DNA of 63,484 nt from Ruminococcus flavefaciens (GCF_900143025.1 NZ_FRCT01000014.1:22371-85854), one strand, 5' to 3'; positions 1 through 8,916 are shown, numbered from the stretch's first letter. Numbers and translations are program-made. The notes: generated by a model not told the origin, from the letters alone.

Positions 1-75
1 TCGCCGCCGAAGCCGCCAAAGTTCATTCCGCCGCCGTTGTCGCCGCCGAAGCCGCCAAAGTTCATTCCGCCGCCG
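1..75. repeat. 39-bp tandem repeat inside the Gly-rich coding region
   Basis: A 36-base block at 1-36 recurs identically at 40-75, separated by three bases, giving a 39-bp (13-codon) period. On the minus strand it encodes GGDNGGGMNFGGF-type units. It is in frame and may continue to the left of the window. Confidence 0.85.
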
Positions 76-221
76 TCACCGCCGCCGAAACCGCCCATCT
101 GGCTGAAGTCAAAATTGCCCATGTCAAAACCGCCTGCTGATGTCGAGAGAGGTAAGCTTGCTGCGATCATCATTGCAGATACGGTTCCGCTGACGATCTT
201 TTTGAGTGTGTTCTTTTTCAC
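1..221 (-). CDS. Gly-rich secreted protein, N-terminal part (runs off the left edge)
   Basis: The product starts at a GTG preceded by AAAGGAG and reads VKKNTLKKIVSGTVSAMMIA, a typical signal peptide with a basic N-region and hydrophobic core ending near LSTSA. The mature chain is immediately Gly/Phe/Asn/Met-rich, with GGFGGD and GGGMNFGGFGG units encoded by a 39-bp tandem repeat. The gene continues beyond base 1, so the main domain is not visible. In Clostridia, Gly-rich N-terminal tracts of this sort can precede extracellular carbohydrate-binding domains, but nothing here proves that. Strand choice is supported by the signal peptide and RBS; the Pro-rich reading on the other strand lacks both. 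Confidence 0.75.
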   Translation of the reverse strand, partial: MKKNTLKKIVSGTVSAMMIAASLPLSTSAGGFDMGNFDFSQMGGFGGGDGGGMNFGGFGGDNGGGMNFGGFGG

Positions 222-240
222 ACCAATCACTCCTTTGTAA

Positions 241-596
241 TCATTTATTTTTCTACAAATTAATGATTAAATAAACCCCTGATGAGCAAATGCTCTATAT
301 ATTTCACTTACAGAATAAACTATTTGGCAATTAGATACAAGTCAATACTTGCTGTAATTAATTTAAGTTACCATTTTTTGTCATTTTAATTAAATAGAAA
401 TATTGGCACTACCAATCAGCTTTATACATAAGGTGGACAAAACACATATTTAGTGGATATTATACTACAGGTGTAAATAATTGCTTGAAATTATAACTAA
501 TTGTTGTATTGTTTAAAGTAGTAATTTCCATATCTTATCATCAGCAAAAAAGTGTGTTTTTACAAAAATGAAAACAGAACTTCACAAAATAAAAAA
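241..596. other. AT-rich intergenic region, no gene seen
   Basis: About 355 bases between the Gly-rich gene start and the folate-operon terminator. It is strongly AT-rich with no ORF carrying an RBS and no convincing RNA fold. A TTGACT on the minus strand near 340 could be part of the promoter for the Gly-rich gene, but no well-spaced -10 box goes with it. Confidence 0.5.
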
Positions 597-634
597 TGCA
601 GCCCCTCCCTGAAAAAACTTCGGGAACGGCTGCA
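597..634 (-). terminator. Intrinsic terminator of the folate operon
   Basis: On the minus strand the arms TGCAGCC and GGCTGCA, with an inner GGGA/TCCC pairing, are followed by TTTTTTATTTT. It lies about 75 bases past the folA stop codon, as expected for the end of the fol operon. Confidence 0.85.
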
Positions 635-708
635 ATAACGTTCAATTAATATTTAATCACGCCTTAATAAATCACTGAAATAAGCAGGCTGTTCACTGCT
701 TTCGGCAC

Positions 709-1200
709 TTATTTCTTCTTTTCGTACACAGAAAAGCTGAGTCCGAGATCATCTCTGCGCTCCTGCTCAACAAGCTCAAAACGGCTCTTGTCAAAATCAG
801 GGAACATGACAGTTCCCTCAAAGGGGCGATCCAGCTCAGTAAGGTAAAGTCTATCCGCCATATCAAGCGCCTCGGCGTATATCCTTCTGCCGCCGCAGAT
901 GAAGATCTCCTGTTCTCCGCCCGACATTTCCGAACATTTCTGCGCCAGCTTCACAGCTTCATCAAAGCTGCGCACCGTCCGAAGATTGCGTGAAAAAAGG
1001 CTCTGCGACGAGGATACTATAATATTTATCCTGTCAGGCAGAGGTCTGCCGACGCTTTCATAGGTATGTCTGCCCATTATACATATATTTCCCTTTGTCA
1101 GCTTTCGGAAATAGGCTCTGTCCTCGGGGATATCCCACGGCATCTTTCCCTTGCAGCCTATTACGCCGTTTGCTGCTACTGCTGCTATTATATTTATCAT
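709..1200 (-). CDS. folA: Dihydrofolate reductase
   Basis: A 163-residue DHFR, the usual length, which reduces dihydrofolate to tetrahydrofolate with NADPH in the cytoplasm. The N-terminus MINIIAAVAANGVIGCKGKM matches the family pattern (I.A...N..IG...), followed by PWDIPEDRAYFRKLT with the substrate-binding acidic residue, IMGRHTYESVGRPLPDRINI (NADPH-binding region) and the late IFICGG motif. Its start codon overlaps the end of folBK by four bases (ATGA type), so it is the last gene of a translationally coupled folate operon and is followed by a terminator. Assignment is secure by motif and by context. Confidence 0.97.
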   Translation of the reverse strand: MINIIAAVAANGVIGCKGKMPWDIPEDRAYFRKLTKGNICIMGRHTYESVGRPLPDRINIIVSSSQSLFSRNLRTVRSFDEAVKLAQKCSEMSGGEQEIFICGGRRIYAEALDMADRLYLTELDRPFEGTVMFPDFDKSRFELVEQERRDDLGLSFSVYEKKK

Positions 1201-2015
1201 CTGTCACCAAGCCTTTCAAGAAGTTCCGAGACCTTCACTCCGAGTACGGGGTGAACGTAATCGGGCATAAGCTCTGCTGCGGGTCTGAGCACGAAATCCC
1301 TGTTCTGCATATCAGGGTGAGGAACTGTGAGGTCGGCATCTGATATGACGCTCCTGTCGTAGAAGATCAGATCAAGGTCAAGGGTTCTCGGACCCCAGTG
1401 GATCTCGCGTGTGCGTCCTGCTTCGTTTTCGATACGGTGCATGAGGTCGAGGAGTCCTCGCGGCGAGAGAAAAGTCTCGCAGAGAACAGCTCCGTTAAGA
1501 AAATCGTCCTGCTCCGTGTAGCCATAGGGCTTTGTAACTATGAGCGAGGACTGCTTTACGCTGCTGATATACTCACTTTCTTCCAGCTTTTTCACGGCTT
1601 CAGCAATAATGCTCCTGCTGTCGCCCATATTCGAGCCCAGTGCAATAAGCGCAGTATGGCGGCTGCGGCTTATTTTTACCGATACAGAGCCGAATTCCAT
1701 ATCTATAGGCGCTTCGGGCTTTCTTATCTCGATATCCGTGCGGACTATAAGGGGAGAGCTTTTCAGTACGGCTATGGCTACTGCCTGTGCTGCGGCTTCA
1801 ATAAGCTTGTAGGTGTGCTGCGTCATGGCTTCGTTTATGACCTTACAGACCATGCCGTAATCCACGGAATTTTCAAGCTCGTCGGTAAGTCCAGCCTTTT
1901 CCGTATCAACGTAAAGCACAGCGTTTACGTAGAAATTCTGACCGTTTATGTTTTCATGCTCAAATACACCGTGATGAGCAAATATTTTCAGTTCGTCAAT
2001 GCATATCCTGTCCAT
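1197..2015 (-). CDS. folBK: Bifunctional dihydroneopterin aldolase / HPPK (FolB-FolK fusion)
   Basis: A 272-residue fusion. Residues 1-118 are dihydroneopterin aldolase (MDRICIDELKIFAHHGVFEHE, the typical DxI.L..L...H.GV.. start). Residues 120-272 are 6-hydroxymethyl-7,8-dihydropterin pyrophosphokinase, with ALIALGSNMGD, the WGPRTLDLDLIFYD motif binding ATP and magnesium, and PHPDMQNRDFVLRPAAEL. It performs two consecutive pterin steps before FolP. The gene starts inside folP (20-base overlap) and ends inside folA (4-base overlap), so all three are coupled. Such fusions are known in Clostridia. No folE or folQ is in the window. Confidence 0.95.
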   Translation of the reverse strand: MDRICIDELKIFAHHGVFEHENINGQNFYVNAVLYVDTEKAGLTDELENSVDYGMVCKVINEAMTQHTYKLIEAAAQAVAIAVLKSSPLIVRTDIEIRKPEAPIDMEFGSVSVKISRSRHTALIALGSNMGDSRSIIAEAVKKLEESEYISSVKQSSLIVTKPYGYTEQDDFLNGAVLCETFLSPRGLLDLMHRIENEAGRTREIHWGPRTLDLDLIFYDRSVISDADLTVPHPDMQNRDFVLRPAAELMPDYVHPVLGVKVSELLERLGDR

Positions 2016-2832
2016 TCCTGTATCCTTTCATTACCGCCATAGTCATTTTTACGGCACGGACATTTTCCTTTATATCGTGTACTCTCAGGAACGCTGCCCC
2101 CTTCATGGCTCCTATTACCGAAAGAGCAATAGTTCCTTCAAGGCGTTCATCTGAAGGCAGGTCAAGAGTAAGTCCGATAACAGATTTTCTTGAAGCTCCT
2201 AAAAGTACGGGATAGCCTAGTCTTTTGCAGAATTCGTCCATGCGGTCCATGACCTCGAGATTGTTTTCGTAGCTCTTTGCAAAGCCTACTCCCGGGTCGA
2301 GAATGATCCTGTCACGGCTGATGCCTGCTTTTTCCGCAATTTCAACAGTTTCCTCCATATCGGCAATGACATCATCAAAATATGAGGTATAATCCATATT
2401 GTCCCTGTTGTGCATAAGACAGCAGGCTGCGCCGGTTTTGGCTATGAGTGCTGCCATTTCGCCGCTGTCGTATTTAAGTCCCCATATATCGTTGACAAGG
2501 TCCGCACCTGCTTTTATGCCTGCCTCTGCGACCCTGAATTTGTAGGTATCAAGTGAGATCGGTACATCAAAACGACTCTTTACAGCCTCGATAACGGGAG
2601 CTGTACGCTGTATTTCTTCCTCGTCGGATATCTTTGTATAGCCCGGACGGGTAGACTCTCCGCCGATATCAAGTATATCCATGCCCTCCGAGAGCATTTT
2701 CTCGGTCTGTCTGAGAGCAGAATCTATATCGTTATAGCGTCCGCCGTCTGAGAAAGAATCGGGAGTAACATTGAGAATACCCATTATATAACAATTTCTG
2801 TTTACGTCAAATTCTTTATTGCCTATCTTCAT
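1996..2832 (-). CDS. folP: Dihydropteroate synthase
   Basis: A 278-residue DHPS condensing 6-hydroxymethyl-dihydropterin pyrophosphate with p-aminobenzoate; the family is the target of sulfonamides. Visible signatures are GILNVTPDSFSDGGRY, the DIGGESTRPGYTKIS loop, DLVNDIWGLKY, the LDPGVGFAKSYENNLEV motif and LLGASRKSVIG, together covering the TIM-barrel active site. It starts two bases after the HD-domain gene and overlaps folBK by 20 bases, so it lies in one operon with both. Length and motifs are canonical. Confidence 0.97.
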   Translation of the reverse strand: MKIGNKEFDVNRNCYIMGILNVTPDSFSDGGRYNDIDSALRQTEKMLSEGMDILDIGGESTRPGYTKISDEEEIQRTAPVIEAVKSRFDVPISLDTYKFRVAEAGIKAGADLVNDIWGLKYDSGEMAALIAKTGAACCLMHNRDNMDYTSYFDDVIADMEETVEIAEKAGISRDRIILDPGVGFAKSYENNLEVMDRMDEFCKRLGYPVLLGASRKSVIGLTLDLPSDERLEGTIALSVIGAMKGAAFLRVHDIKENVRAVKMTMAVMKGYRNGQDMH

Positions 2833-2834
2833 TT

Positions 2835-3320
2835 TTATACCTCTATATTATAATTCCTTTTTTCTTTTGACCAGTTACATTCGTCCTGTGCCTTGCAAAA
2901 GCTGCACATCCTCGATTTCTTGTCAGCCTCGTAAAAGGCAGCTTTCAGCTTATCCGCTTTGTCTCCGCCTTTTCTGTGAGAAAGTATCAGGCCTGTTATT
3001 TTCTCGGTCTTTTCTCTGCAACAGCCTATTTCAGCCAGTATCTGCCTTGCCATTTCAGCTCCCGCAGTCTCATGCGGAACACCCTGTGTATATTCCTCTA
3101 CCCTGCCTATATCGTGGAGAAGTGCCGCAGAATACACGATATCGGCTTCGGCAGCTATATTTCTCTCATTGCATATCAGCATGGTCATTCTTGCCACAGC
3201 AAGCAGATGCTCAAGCCCGTGTCCGCAGAAAATACGCTCTTTTTCAAGTATTTCAAGCTCCTCGAGCCTGCGGCGGAACGTGCTGTTCCCAAGTATCTTA
3301 TTTGCAGTTTCCAACATCAT
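2835..3320 (-). CDS. HD-domain phosphohydrolase-like protein, first gene of the folate operon
   Basis: A 161-residue HD-domain protein. The metal-binding residues are visible: His in GHGLEHLLAVARM, the HD pair in SAALLHDIGRVEEY, and a later LILSHRKGG segment. The C-terminus carries CSFCKAQDEC, a small Cys cluster that could bind a metal. HD proteins of this size hydrolyse phosphoesters, often of nucleotides. Its place ahead of folP suggests a job in pterin or nucleotide phosphate removal, for instance dihydroneopterin triphosphate processing, since no folQ is seen; this is inference only. GGAGG precedes two adjacent ATG codons, so the start may be 3320 or 3317. Confidence 0.8.
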   Translation of the reverse strand: MMLETANKILGNSTFRRRLEELEILEKERIFCGHGLEHLLAVARMTMLICNERNIAAEADIVYSAALLHDIGRVEEYTQGVPHETAGAEMARQILAEIGCCREKTEKITGLILSHRKGGDKADKLKAAFYEADKKSRMCSFCKAQDECNWSKEKRNYNIEV

Positions 3321-3352
3321 CTTTGCCTCCGATGAACAGATGGTTTCAATTA

Positions 3353-3381
3353 ATTATATCACAAAATATAAAATAAATCAA
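3353..3381 (-). promoter_or_regulatory. Predicted sigma-A promoter of the folate operon
   Basis: On the minus strand TTGATT (3376-3381) and TATAAT (3353-3358) are separated by 17 bases, about 33 bases upstream of the HD-gene start codon. Confidence 0.7.
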
Positions 3382-3438
3382 TAAATGTCTAATTTATAGT
3401 TTTTTATTGAATTTTCTTGTATAAACAGTCAATAATAA

Positions 3439-3467
3439 TTGACTTATCATATAATATATGATATAAT
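3439..3467 (+). promoter_or_regulatory. Predicted sigma-A promoter of the c-di-GMP gene pair
   Basis: TTGACT (3439-3444) and TATAAT (3462-3467) are separated by 17 bases. The spacer contains a near-palindrome (ATCATAT..ATATGAT) that could be a binding site. The start codon follows about 90 bases later after an AAAGGAACG ribosome binding site. Confidence 0.75.
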
Positions 3468-3559
3468 AATTACAAAAGAAAAATGATAAATAATATGATA
3501 AAGTCAATCTTTAAATCTGCACTGCTATATAGGCTTATTTATCGGAAAGGAACGCACTT

Positions 3560-6500
3560 ATGAACAATACAAGAAAAAAACTCGCATTGTTTGTCGGACA
3601 GGCTGACGAAGAATATCAAAGCCGTTTCATCAGTGGCTTCCTGAAGAAAGCTCTCGCTGCGGATTACGACGTGTGCATCTTTTCGATGTACCTCAAATAC
3701 CAGGATACTCAGGAAAGAGAGCTTGGAGAATCAAATATCTTCTCCCTTATGAACCCCTCGAAATTTGACGGCGTTATTATTCTGAAAGACAGTATACAGT
3801 CCGAAGGCGCAGCCGAAACGCTTGAAAACAGATTAAAAGAAACTTTTGACAGACCTATCGTTGTTATAGAAAAGGAAAGCGACCTATTTCCGAGTATATG
3901 CACTGACGGCTATTCCGCTGTATCCGAGCTGATAGATCATCTTATCACCACACACGGTTGCAGGGACATATCTTTCGTTTCAGGCAAAAAATGGCATAAA
4001 CATTCTAAAGAGCGCCTTAAAGCCTATCGTGACGCTATGAAAAGTGCAGGGCTCGAGGTATCCGAGGACCGTATTTTTTACGGTGATTTCTGGTATCAGA
4101 GCGGCGAGATATACGCCGAAAAGCTGCTGGCAGAAAATGCTCCTCTGCCCGATGCTGTAGCCTGCGCAAATGACCAGATGGCTATAGGACTATGCAAGGT
4201 ATTCTCCGCTCACGGCATACGCGTCCCCGAGGATATCGCTGTTGTGGGCTATGATTCAACATATGAGGGCAGAACAAGTCCCTGCTCTCTCACTTCTTCC
4301 GTTATACCTGCATATGAATTCGGCGAGTATGCCTTTGATTTCCTCATGAAAAAAATGCAGGATAAAACTCCCGATTCGTTCAAGCTAAAGCCTCAAATGC
4401 TCATCGGTGAAAGCTGCGGCTGTCACAATGAAACTATGCCTCAGTATCAGATAAGACGCAGTGAATGGGGTACAGATATCTCGGAGGAAGGCTTTGACTC
4501 TATTTTCAATAATATGGACGAGAACCTTATCACTCAGTCTTCTCTCATCGAATACATAAGTACAGTTTATTCCTACGCCTACCAGCTAAAGGGCATAAGC
4601 GAATTTCACCTTTGCATTGAAAGCAAATGGAGAAATATAGGGCTGGGTGTACGTGTACCTCACAATGGATACAGGGATATGATCCATGCAATAAGATATT
4701 ACAGCAGCCATAAAAATAATATGGCAGGTCTGGAGGAAACTTTTTCGGCAAAGGAAATGCTCCCCGACCTTTACAACGAACGCCCGTCCCCTGCCGCTTA
4801 CTTCTTCACTCCTGTTTATTTCGAGAACGAGTGCTTCGGATATGCGGCAGTAAGATGCACGGAGCCGTGCAATTCATATAATGATATATACAGACGCTGG
4901 ATAACCGCAGTTTGCAGGGGCTTTGAGATACTCAAACGCAATGTCGCCCTGAAGCATATGCAGGAACAGCTCGAACGTATGCGGAACAATAAATTTGCTG
5001 TATATTCCTACGCTTACGGAAGTCTTGACGAAAAGGAAAAAAAGGAATATGACCTCGTTTCGGATATACTCAACGAAAACCTGCTGGATTATTACTTCCA
5101 GCCCATCGTCAACACCATTGATGGCAGGATATACGGCTATGAAGCTCTCATGCGTTCAAAGACAAATCCATATGTAAGTCCGCTTTCCATAATCAAGTTC
5201 GCAACTATGCAGGAAAGGCTTGAAGATGTTGAAAGGGCTACCTTCATAAATGTGCTTCGCATAATAAATGAAAAACGCGATCTGTTAAAAAATGTAAAGG
5301 TGTTTATAAACAGTATCCCAGGAATAAGGATAAACAAGGACGATCTTCCTTTGATAAAGGACTATCTCGACCGCAATTCAGCGGAAATAGTCATCGAACT
5401 TACGGAGGAAGCCGAACTCAGCGATAATGACCTGACAAGGCTTCAGGATTTCTACAATGAATATAACATCGGCTTTGCAGTTGACGATTACGGTACGGGC
5501 TATTCCAATGTGACAAATCTGCTAAGGTATATGCCTGATTATGTAAAAATAGACCGTTCTCTGATAAGTGAGATACAAAATCAGCCCAAGAAACAGCATT
5601 TTGTCAGCGAGATCATTGATTTCTGCCACGACAACAATATCTTGGCTCTTGCCGAAGGCGTTGAGACTTCCGAAGAACTGAGAACTGTTATACATCTTGG
5701 CGCAGACCTGATTCAGGGCTACTATACCGCAAGACCTTCAGCCGAGATCATTCCTCATATAGATGAGAAGCTTATGAATGAGATCAGGCAGTTTCATCAG
5801 GAACGCATCGACGGCAATAACAAGAAGATATATTCAGCAGGCAAGACCAATCGAATATCACTTACCAAGCTCGTCAAGAACGGATATACGGATATAGTTG
5901 TGGGCAAGGACGAAATGGTATACAAGGACGTTTCCATAATCGGAACCCCTGAAATGAAAACCAATATCCACCTGCGGGTTGAAGCCGGCTACAGCGGACG
6001 CATAACCCTTGAGGACGTATTCTTTACCAATATCAAAAAGCGTCCGTGCATAGAGATCGGCGCAGATTCAAATGTTGCTATCGTGCTCCGCGGAACAAAT
6101 CGCCTGATGAATACAGGCATACAGGTCCACGAATCGTCAAGGCTAATAATGGAGGGCGACGGCACTCTTACTATCGACCTTAACGCTGCCGAATACTACG
6201 GCATTGGAAATAAGCTCGACGCCCGTCACGGCGAACTCATATTCGATCAGGACGGTGCCATAAATATTAACTGCCGCGGACAAAAGGGCGTATGCATAGG
6301 CTCGGGACTTGGCGGTAAAATATCCATAAACCGCGGTGAATACAACCTGATATCCTGTACCGAGTCCTGCGTGGGCATAGGCGCTGTAACAGGCGAGGCA
6401 AGACTTAACATAAAAATGTGTCTTATCGAAGCTGAATTCACAGGCGAAACAGGTCTGCTGATAGGCTCGCTTGAAAATAATGCCTTTGTTTCAATTAGCA

Positions 6501-6901
6501 AGGTCACTATCCATCATTACGGCAAAAGCACATATATGTGCATCATAGGCTCTATAAACGGTAACAAGGCAGCTGTAACCGCAGGCAGCTTCGGAAGCAT
6601 GATAAACATAATGTCCGATAATTCAACGATTTTCGGAGCTCTGAACGGCATATCCGAGATAGACCTCTCAGATTCCTCGCTGAAGCTTGAAAGCACAGGC
6701 AAAAATGCTCTTATTTTCGGCGGCTTTAACGACAATACATCAATAAAGCTTTTCAATTCCGATATAAACGCCGTTGTACGCTCTGCTGAGGAAAAGGATA
6801 CATATGCCGACGACGAAAACATTCATATCGTCAACGGAAGGTTAAAAATTCTTGTAAACGATAAGGAAATAAAGCATAATATCGTTTTCAATTATACATG
6901 A
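3560..6901 (+). CDS. LacI-type sensor - EAL phosphodiesterase - beta-helix-like C-terminal protein
   Basis: A 1113-residue protein. Residues 1-285 resemble the sugar-binding half of LacI repressors (ALFVGQADEEY at the start, RVPEDIAVVGYDSTYEGR late) without a DNA-binding helix-turn-helix, ending in GESCGC. Residues 300-490 form an uncharacterised GAF-like linker region. Residues 505-755 are an EAL domain with YEALMRS, the ELTEEAELS glutamate, VDDYGTGYSN (Asp642/643), the KIDRSLI lysine, AEGVET and QGYYTARP, so c-di-GMP hydrolysis should be intact. Residues 770-1113 are Gly/Asn/Ile-rich short repeats like a right-handed beta-helix. There are no signal peptide or membrane segments, so it should be cytoplasmic. 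It is followed after 82 bases, without a terminator, by a GGDEF protein with the same sensor. Confidence 0.9.
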   Translation: MNNTRKKLALFVGQADEEYQSRFISGFLKKALAADYDVCIFSMYLKYQDTQERELGESNIFSLMNPSKFDGVIILKDSIQSEGAAETLENRLKETFDRPIVVIEKESDLFPSICTDGYSAVSELIDHLITTHGCRDISFVSGKKWHKHSKERLKAYRDAMKSAGLEVSEDRIFYGDFWYQSGEIYAEKLLAENAPLPDAVACANDQMAIGLCKVFSAHGIRVPEDIAVVGYDSTYEGRTSPCSLTSSVIPAYEFGEYAFDFLMKKMQDKTPDSFKLKPQMLIGESCGCHNETMPQYQIRRSEWGTDISEEGFDSIFNNMDENLITQSSLIEYISTVYSYAYQLKGISEFHLCIESKWRNIGLGVRVPHNGYRDMIHAIRYYSSHKNNMAGLEETFSAKEMLPDLYNERPSPAAYFFTPVYFENECFGYAAVRCTEPCNSYNDIYRRWITAVCRGFEILKRNVALKHMQEQLERMRNNKFAVYSYAYGSLDEKEKKEYDLVSDILNENLLDYYFQPIVNTIDGRIYGYEALMRSKTNPYVSPLSIIKFATMQERLEDVERATFINVLRIINEKRDLLKNVKVFINSIPGIRINKDDLPLIKDYLDRNSAEIVIELTEEAELSDNDLTRLQDFYNEYNIGFAVDDYGTGYSNVTNLLRYMPDYVKIDRSLISEIQNQPKKQHFVSEIIDFCHDNNILALAEGVETSEELRTVIHLGADLIQGYYTARPSAEIIPHIDEKLMNEIRQFHQERIDGNNKKIYSAGKTNRISLTKLVKNGYTDIVVGKDEMVYKDVSIIGTPEMKTNIHLRVEAGYSGRITLEDVFFTNIKKRPCIEIGADSNVAIVLRGTNRLMNTGIQVHESSRLIMEGDGTLTIDLNAAEYYGIGNKLDARHGELIFDQDGAININCRGQKGVCIGSGLGGKISINRGEYNLISCTESCVGIGAVTGEARLNIKMCLIEAEFTGETGLLIGSLENNAFVSISKVTIHHYGKSTYMCIIGSINGNKAAVTAGSFGSMINIMSDNSTIFGALNGISEIDLSDSSLKLESTGKNALIFGGFNDNTSIKLFNSDINAVVRSAEEKDTYADDENIHIVNGRLKILVNDKEIKHNIVFNYT

Positions 6902-6983
6902 TATTTTAAACCTCATCTCTCCTGCCATAATTTCGGAGGCACGGAGCTTTATGCAAATTCTCTTGACGGAGGTGAAACTCTCA

Positions 6984-8903
6984 ATGATCAATCCACTTAT
7001 AACTATAGCATTTTTCGGGTGCGCTCTTACAAGCAGATACAGAAGCGGTCTTTGCAGATGCTTCAATAAAGCCGCAAGAAAGATCAATGCCAATATTGTT
7101 TACTTCAATTCTCTCGGAAAAATAGGTGAAAAAACAACTGATTTCGCAGAAGGCGAATATGACTTTATTGATTATATAGACCTGGAACAGTTCGATGGCA
7201 TAATTTATGACGGTGAAGGCTACAACGTGAAGGGTGCGGCAGAAAAGGTAATAGAAAAGCTTCGCACCGCAAAATGCCCTGTAGTATCTATCAGCACTCA
7301 TGTTGATGGGTTTTATAATATAGAATTCGAGGACGCATCAGGTATGCGCAGGCTCATAGAGCATTTCATAGATGTTCACAAACATACAAGAATAGGCTTT
7401 ATGGCGGGCTATATGACACACCCCGATGCACAGCTGAGACTGAAGGTGTTCAGGTCTGTAATGAGATCAAGAGGTCTCCCCGAGGACGGATCAGGTGTAT
7501 TTGAGGGCGATTTCTGGTTCCATAAGGGCGGTGAAGCCGCTGATTTCTTCCTTTCACAGCCGGAGCGTCCGCAGTCTATAGTATGCTCAAATGACTATAT
7601 GGCTATATCCCTTATCTCCGCCTTTAAGCTGAGAGGGATAAGAGTCCCCGAGGATATAGCAGTATCGGGCTATGACGGCTCTATTGAGGGAAAACAGGTC
7701 GTTCCCCATATCACTACTGCTACACGCGAAAGAGAAGATATCGCCGAGAAAACTATGTCCATACTCAATAAGCTCATACATAACGAGCCTATTGACGAGG
7801 ATAATGTGGTCTCTCCGAGAATTATCGTATCCCAGTCATGCGGCTGCAAAAAAATAATCTATAAGGACGAGATACATAATATCGACGAAATCAATAATAT
7901 CATAAGATTATTCGATTACTGTGTAAATGATGCTCAGGCTGCGATGATAAAGCTGAATAAGGTTGAAAAGCTTGATGAGCTGGAATCTACCTTCAAGGGC
8001 TGTGCTACAAACTTTGGTGATTATAACGCATTCTTCCTCTTTGCTCAGACCGATACCAAGGGCAGATTATCCTGTACCAGCGAATACTCTGTTCCCTCGG
8101 ATAAGTTCGTTCCGCTGATATGGATAGACAAGAAAAATGAATATGCACAACTGAAGTCGGAAGAGCCTATGAAAAGTGCGGACCTGATAGCACATATCAA
8201 CCTTGATACTCCCCATTTCTATTATATTATGAGTATACACTGCCCTGAGCGAATGTTCGGCTATACTCTTATCGAAATGGAAGACGATGACATCTTCAGC
8301 GACTTCTATAACATCTTCCTGCTCAATCTTTCCGTTACTATTGAACGTCTTTGGAAAAACGACAATATCAAAAAGCTTTACGAAAACCAGAAGGGTCTCT
8401 ACGAAAAGCAGAAACAGATCAGCATACACGATGCACTTACGGGTATGTTCAACCGCAGAGGCTTCAATGACGCCTCTGAGTCTGCGGTAAACAGCCTAAG
8501 CGGTAAAAGCACGATCTGCACTATGGTGCTCGATATTGACGGTCTAAAACGTATCAATGACGTTTACGGTCATAACGAGGGCGATATTGCCATAAAGGCG
8601 GCGGCAGATATAATCACTCAGTGCTGTACTTCAAATGAGATAGCAGGACGTGTGGGCGGCGATGAATTCTACATCTATGCTTCCGATTATTCACAGGAAA
8701 AGCTGGATAAATTCAATTATGATCTCCTGCGTCTGTGTAACGAGTACAATGCAACTCAGGGCAAGCCCTATAAGATCGAGCTGAGCTACGGTGCATATCT
8801 TATAGAAGCGGATAGTAATACACGTATTGAGGATCTTATAAAAATTAGTGACGCAAGAATGTATAAACAGAAGATGTCAAAACCCGGAAGACAAAAAAGA
8901 TAA
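6984..8903 (+). CDS. LacI-type sensor - GGDEF diguanylate cyclase
   Basis: A 639-residue soluble protein. Residues 1-290 are a LacI-like ligand-binding fold (MINPLITIAFFG start, RVPEDIAVSGYDGSIEGKQ, closing with SQSCGC), paralogous to the sensor of the upstream EAL protein. A middle region (about 300-430) precedes a short coiled linker (LYENQKGLYEKQKQISIHD) and the GGDEF domain with DALTGMFNRRGF, DIDGLKRINDVYGHNEGD and the active-site GRVGGDEF near residue 560. No RxxD inhibitory site stands five residues before GGDEF, so product inhibition of the usual kind is not expected. I chose the ATG at 6984 because GGAGGTG lies nine bases upstream; an in-frame ATG at 6951 is the alternative. Confidence 0.9.
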   Translation: MINPLITIAFFGCALTSRYRSGLCRCFNKAARKINANIVYFNSLGKIGEKTTDFAEGEYDFIDYIDLEQFDGIIYDGEGYNVKGAAEKVIEKLRTAKCPVVSISTHVDGFYNIEFEDASGMRRLIEHFIDVHKHTRIGFMAGYMTHPDAQLRLKVFRSVMRSRGLPEDGSGVFEGDFWFHKGGEAADFFLSQPERPQSIVCSNDYMAISLISAFKLRGIRVPEDIAVSGYDGSIEGKQVVPHITTATREREDIAEKTMSILNKLIHNEPIDEDNVVSPRIIVSQSCGCKKIIYKDEIHNIDEINNIIRLFDYCVNDAQAAMIKLNKVEKLDELESTFKGCATNFGDYNAFFLFAQTDTKGRLSCTSEYSVPSDKFVPLIWIDKKNEYAQLKSEEPMKSADLIAHINLDTPHFYYIMSIHCPERMFGYTLIEMEDDDIFSDFYNIFLLNLSVTIERLWKNDNIKKLYENQKGLYEKQKQISIHDALTGMFNRRGFNDASESAVNSLSGKSTICTMVLDIDGLKRINDVYGHNEGDIAIKAAADIITQCCTSNEIAGRVGGDEFYIYASDYSQEKLDKFNYDLLRLCNEYNATQGKPYKIELSYGAYLIEADSNTRIEDLIKISDARMYKQKMSKPGRQKR

Positions 8904-8916
8904 TTGGTAAAATCAT

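Noticed and set aside
1..75. Repeated block as a possible CRISPR array
   Set aside because: Only two copies with a 3-base gap, in frame within a Gly-rich coding region; no spacers and no cas genes.
37..240. Pro-rich reading frame on the plus strand at the left edge
   Set aside because: It is the complement of Gly-rich codons of a minus-strand gene that has a GTG start, RBS and signal peptide; the plus frame has none of these.
1398..2042. Long plus-strand ORF over the folate genes
   Set aside because: Antisense shadow of folBK with no RBS and no recognisable domain.
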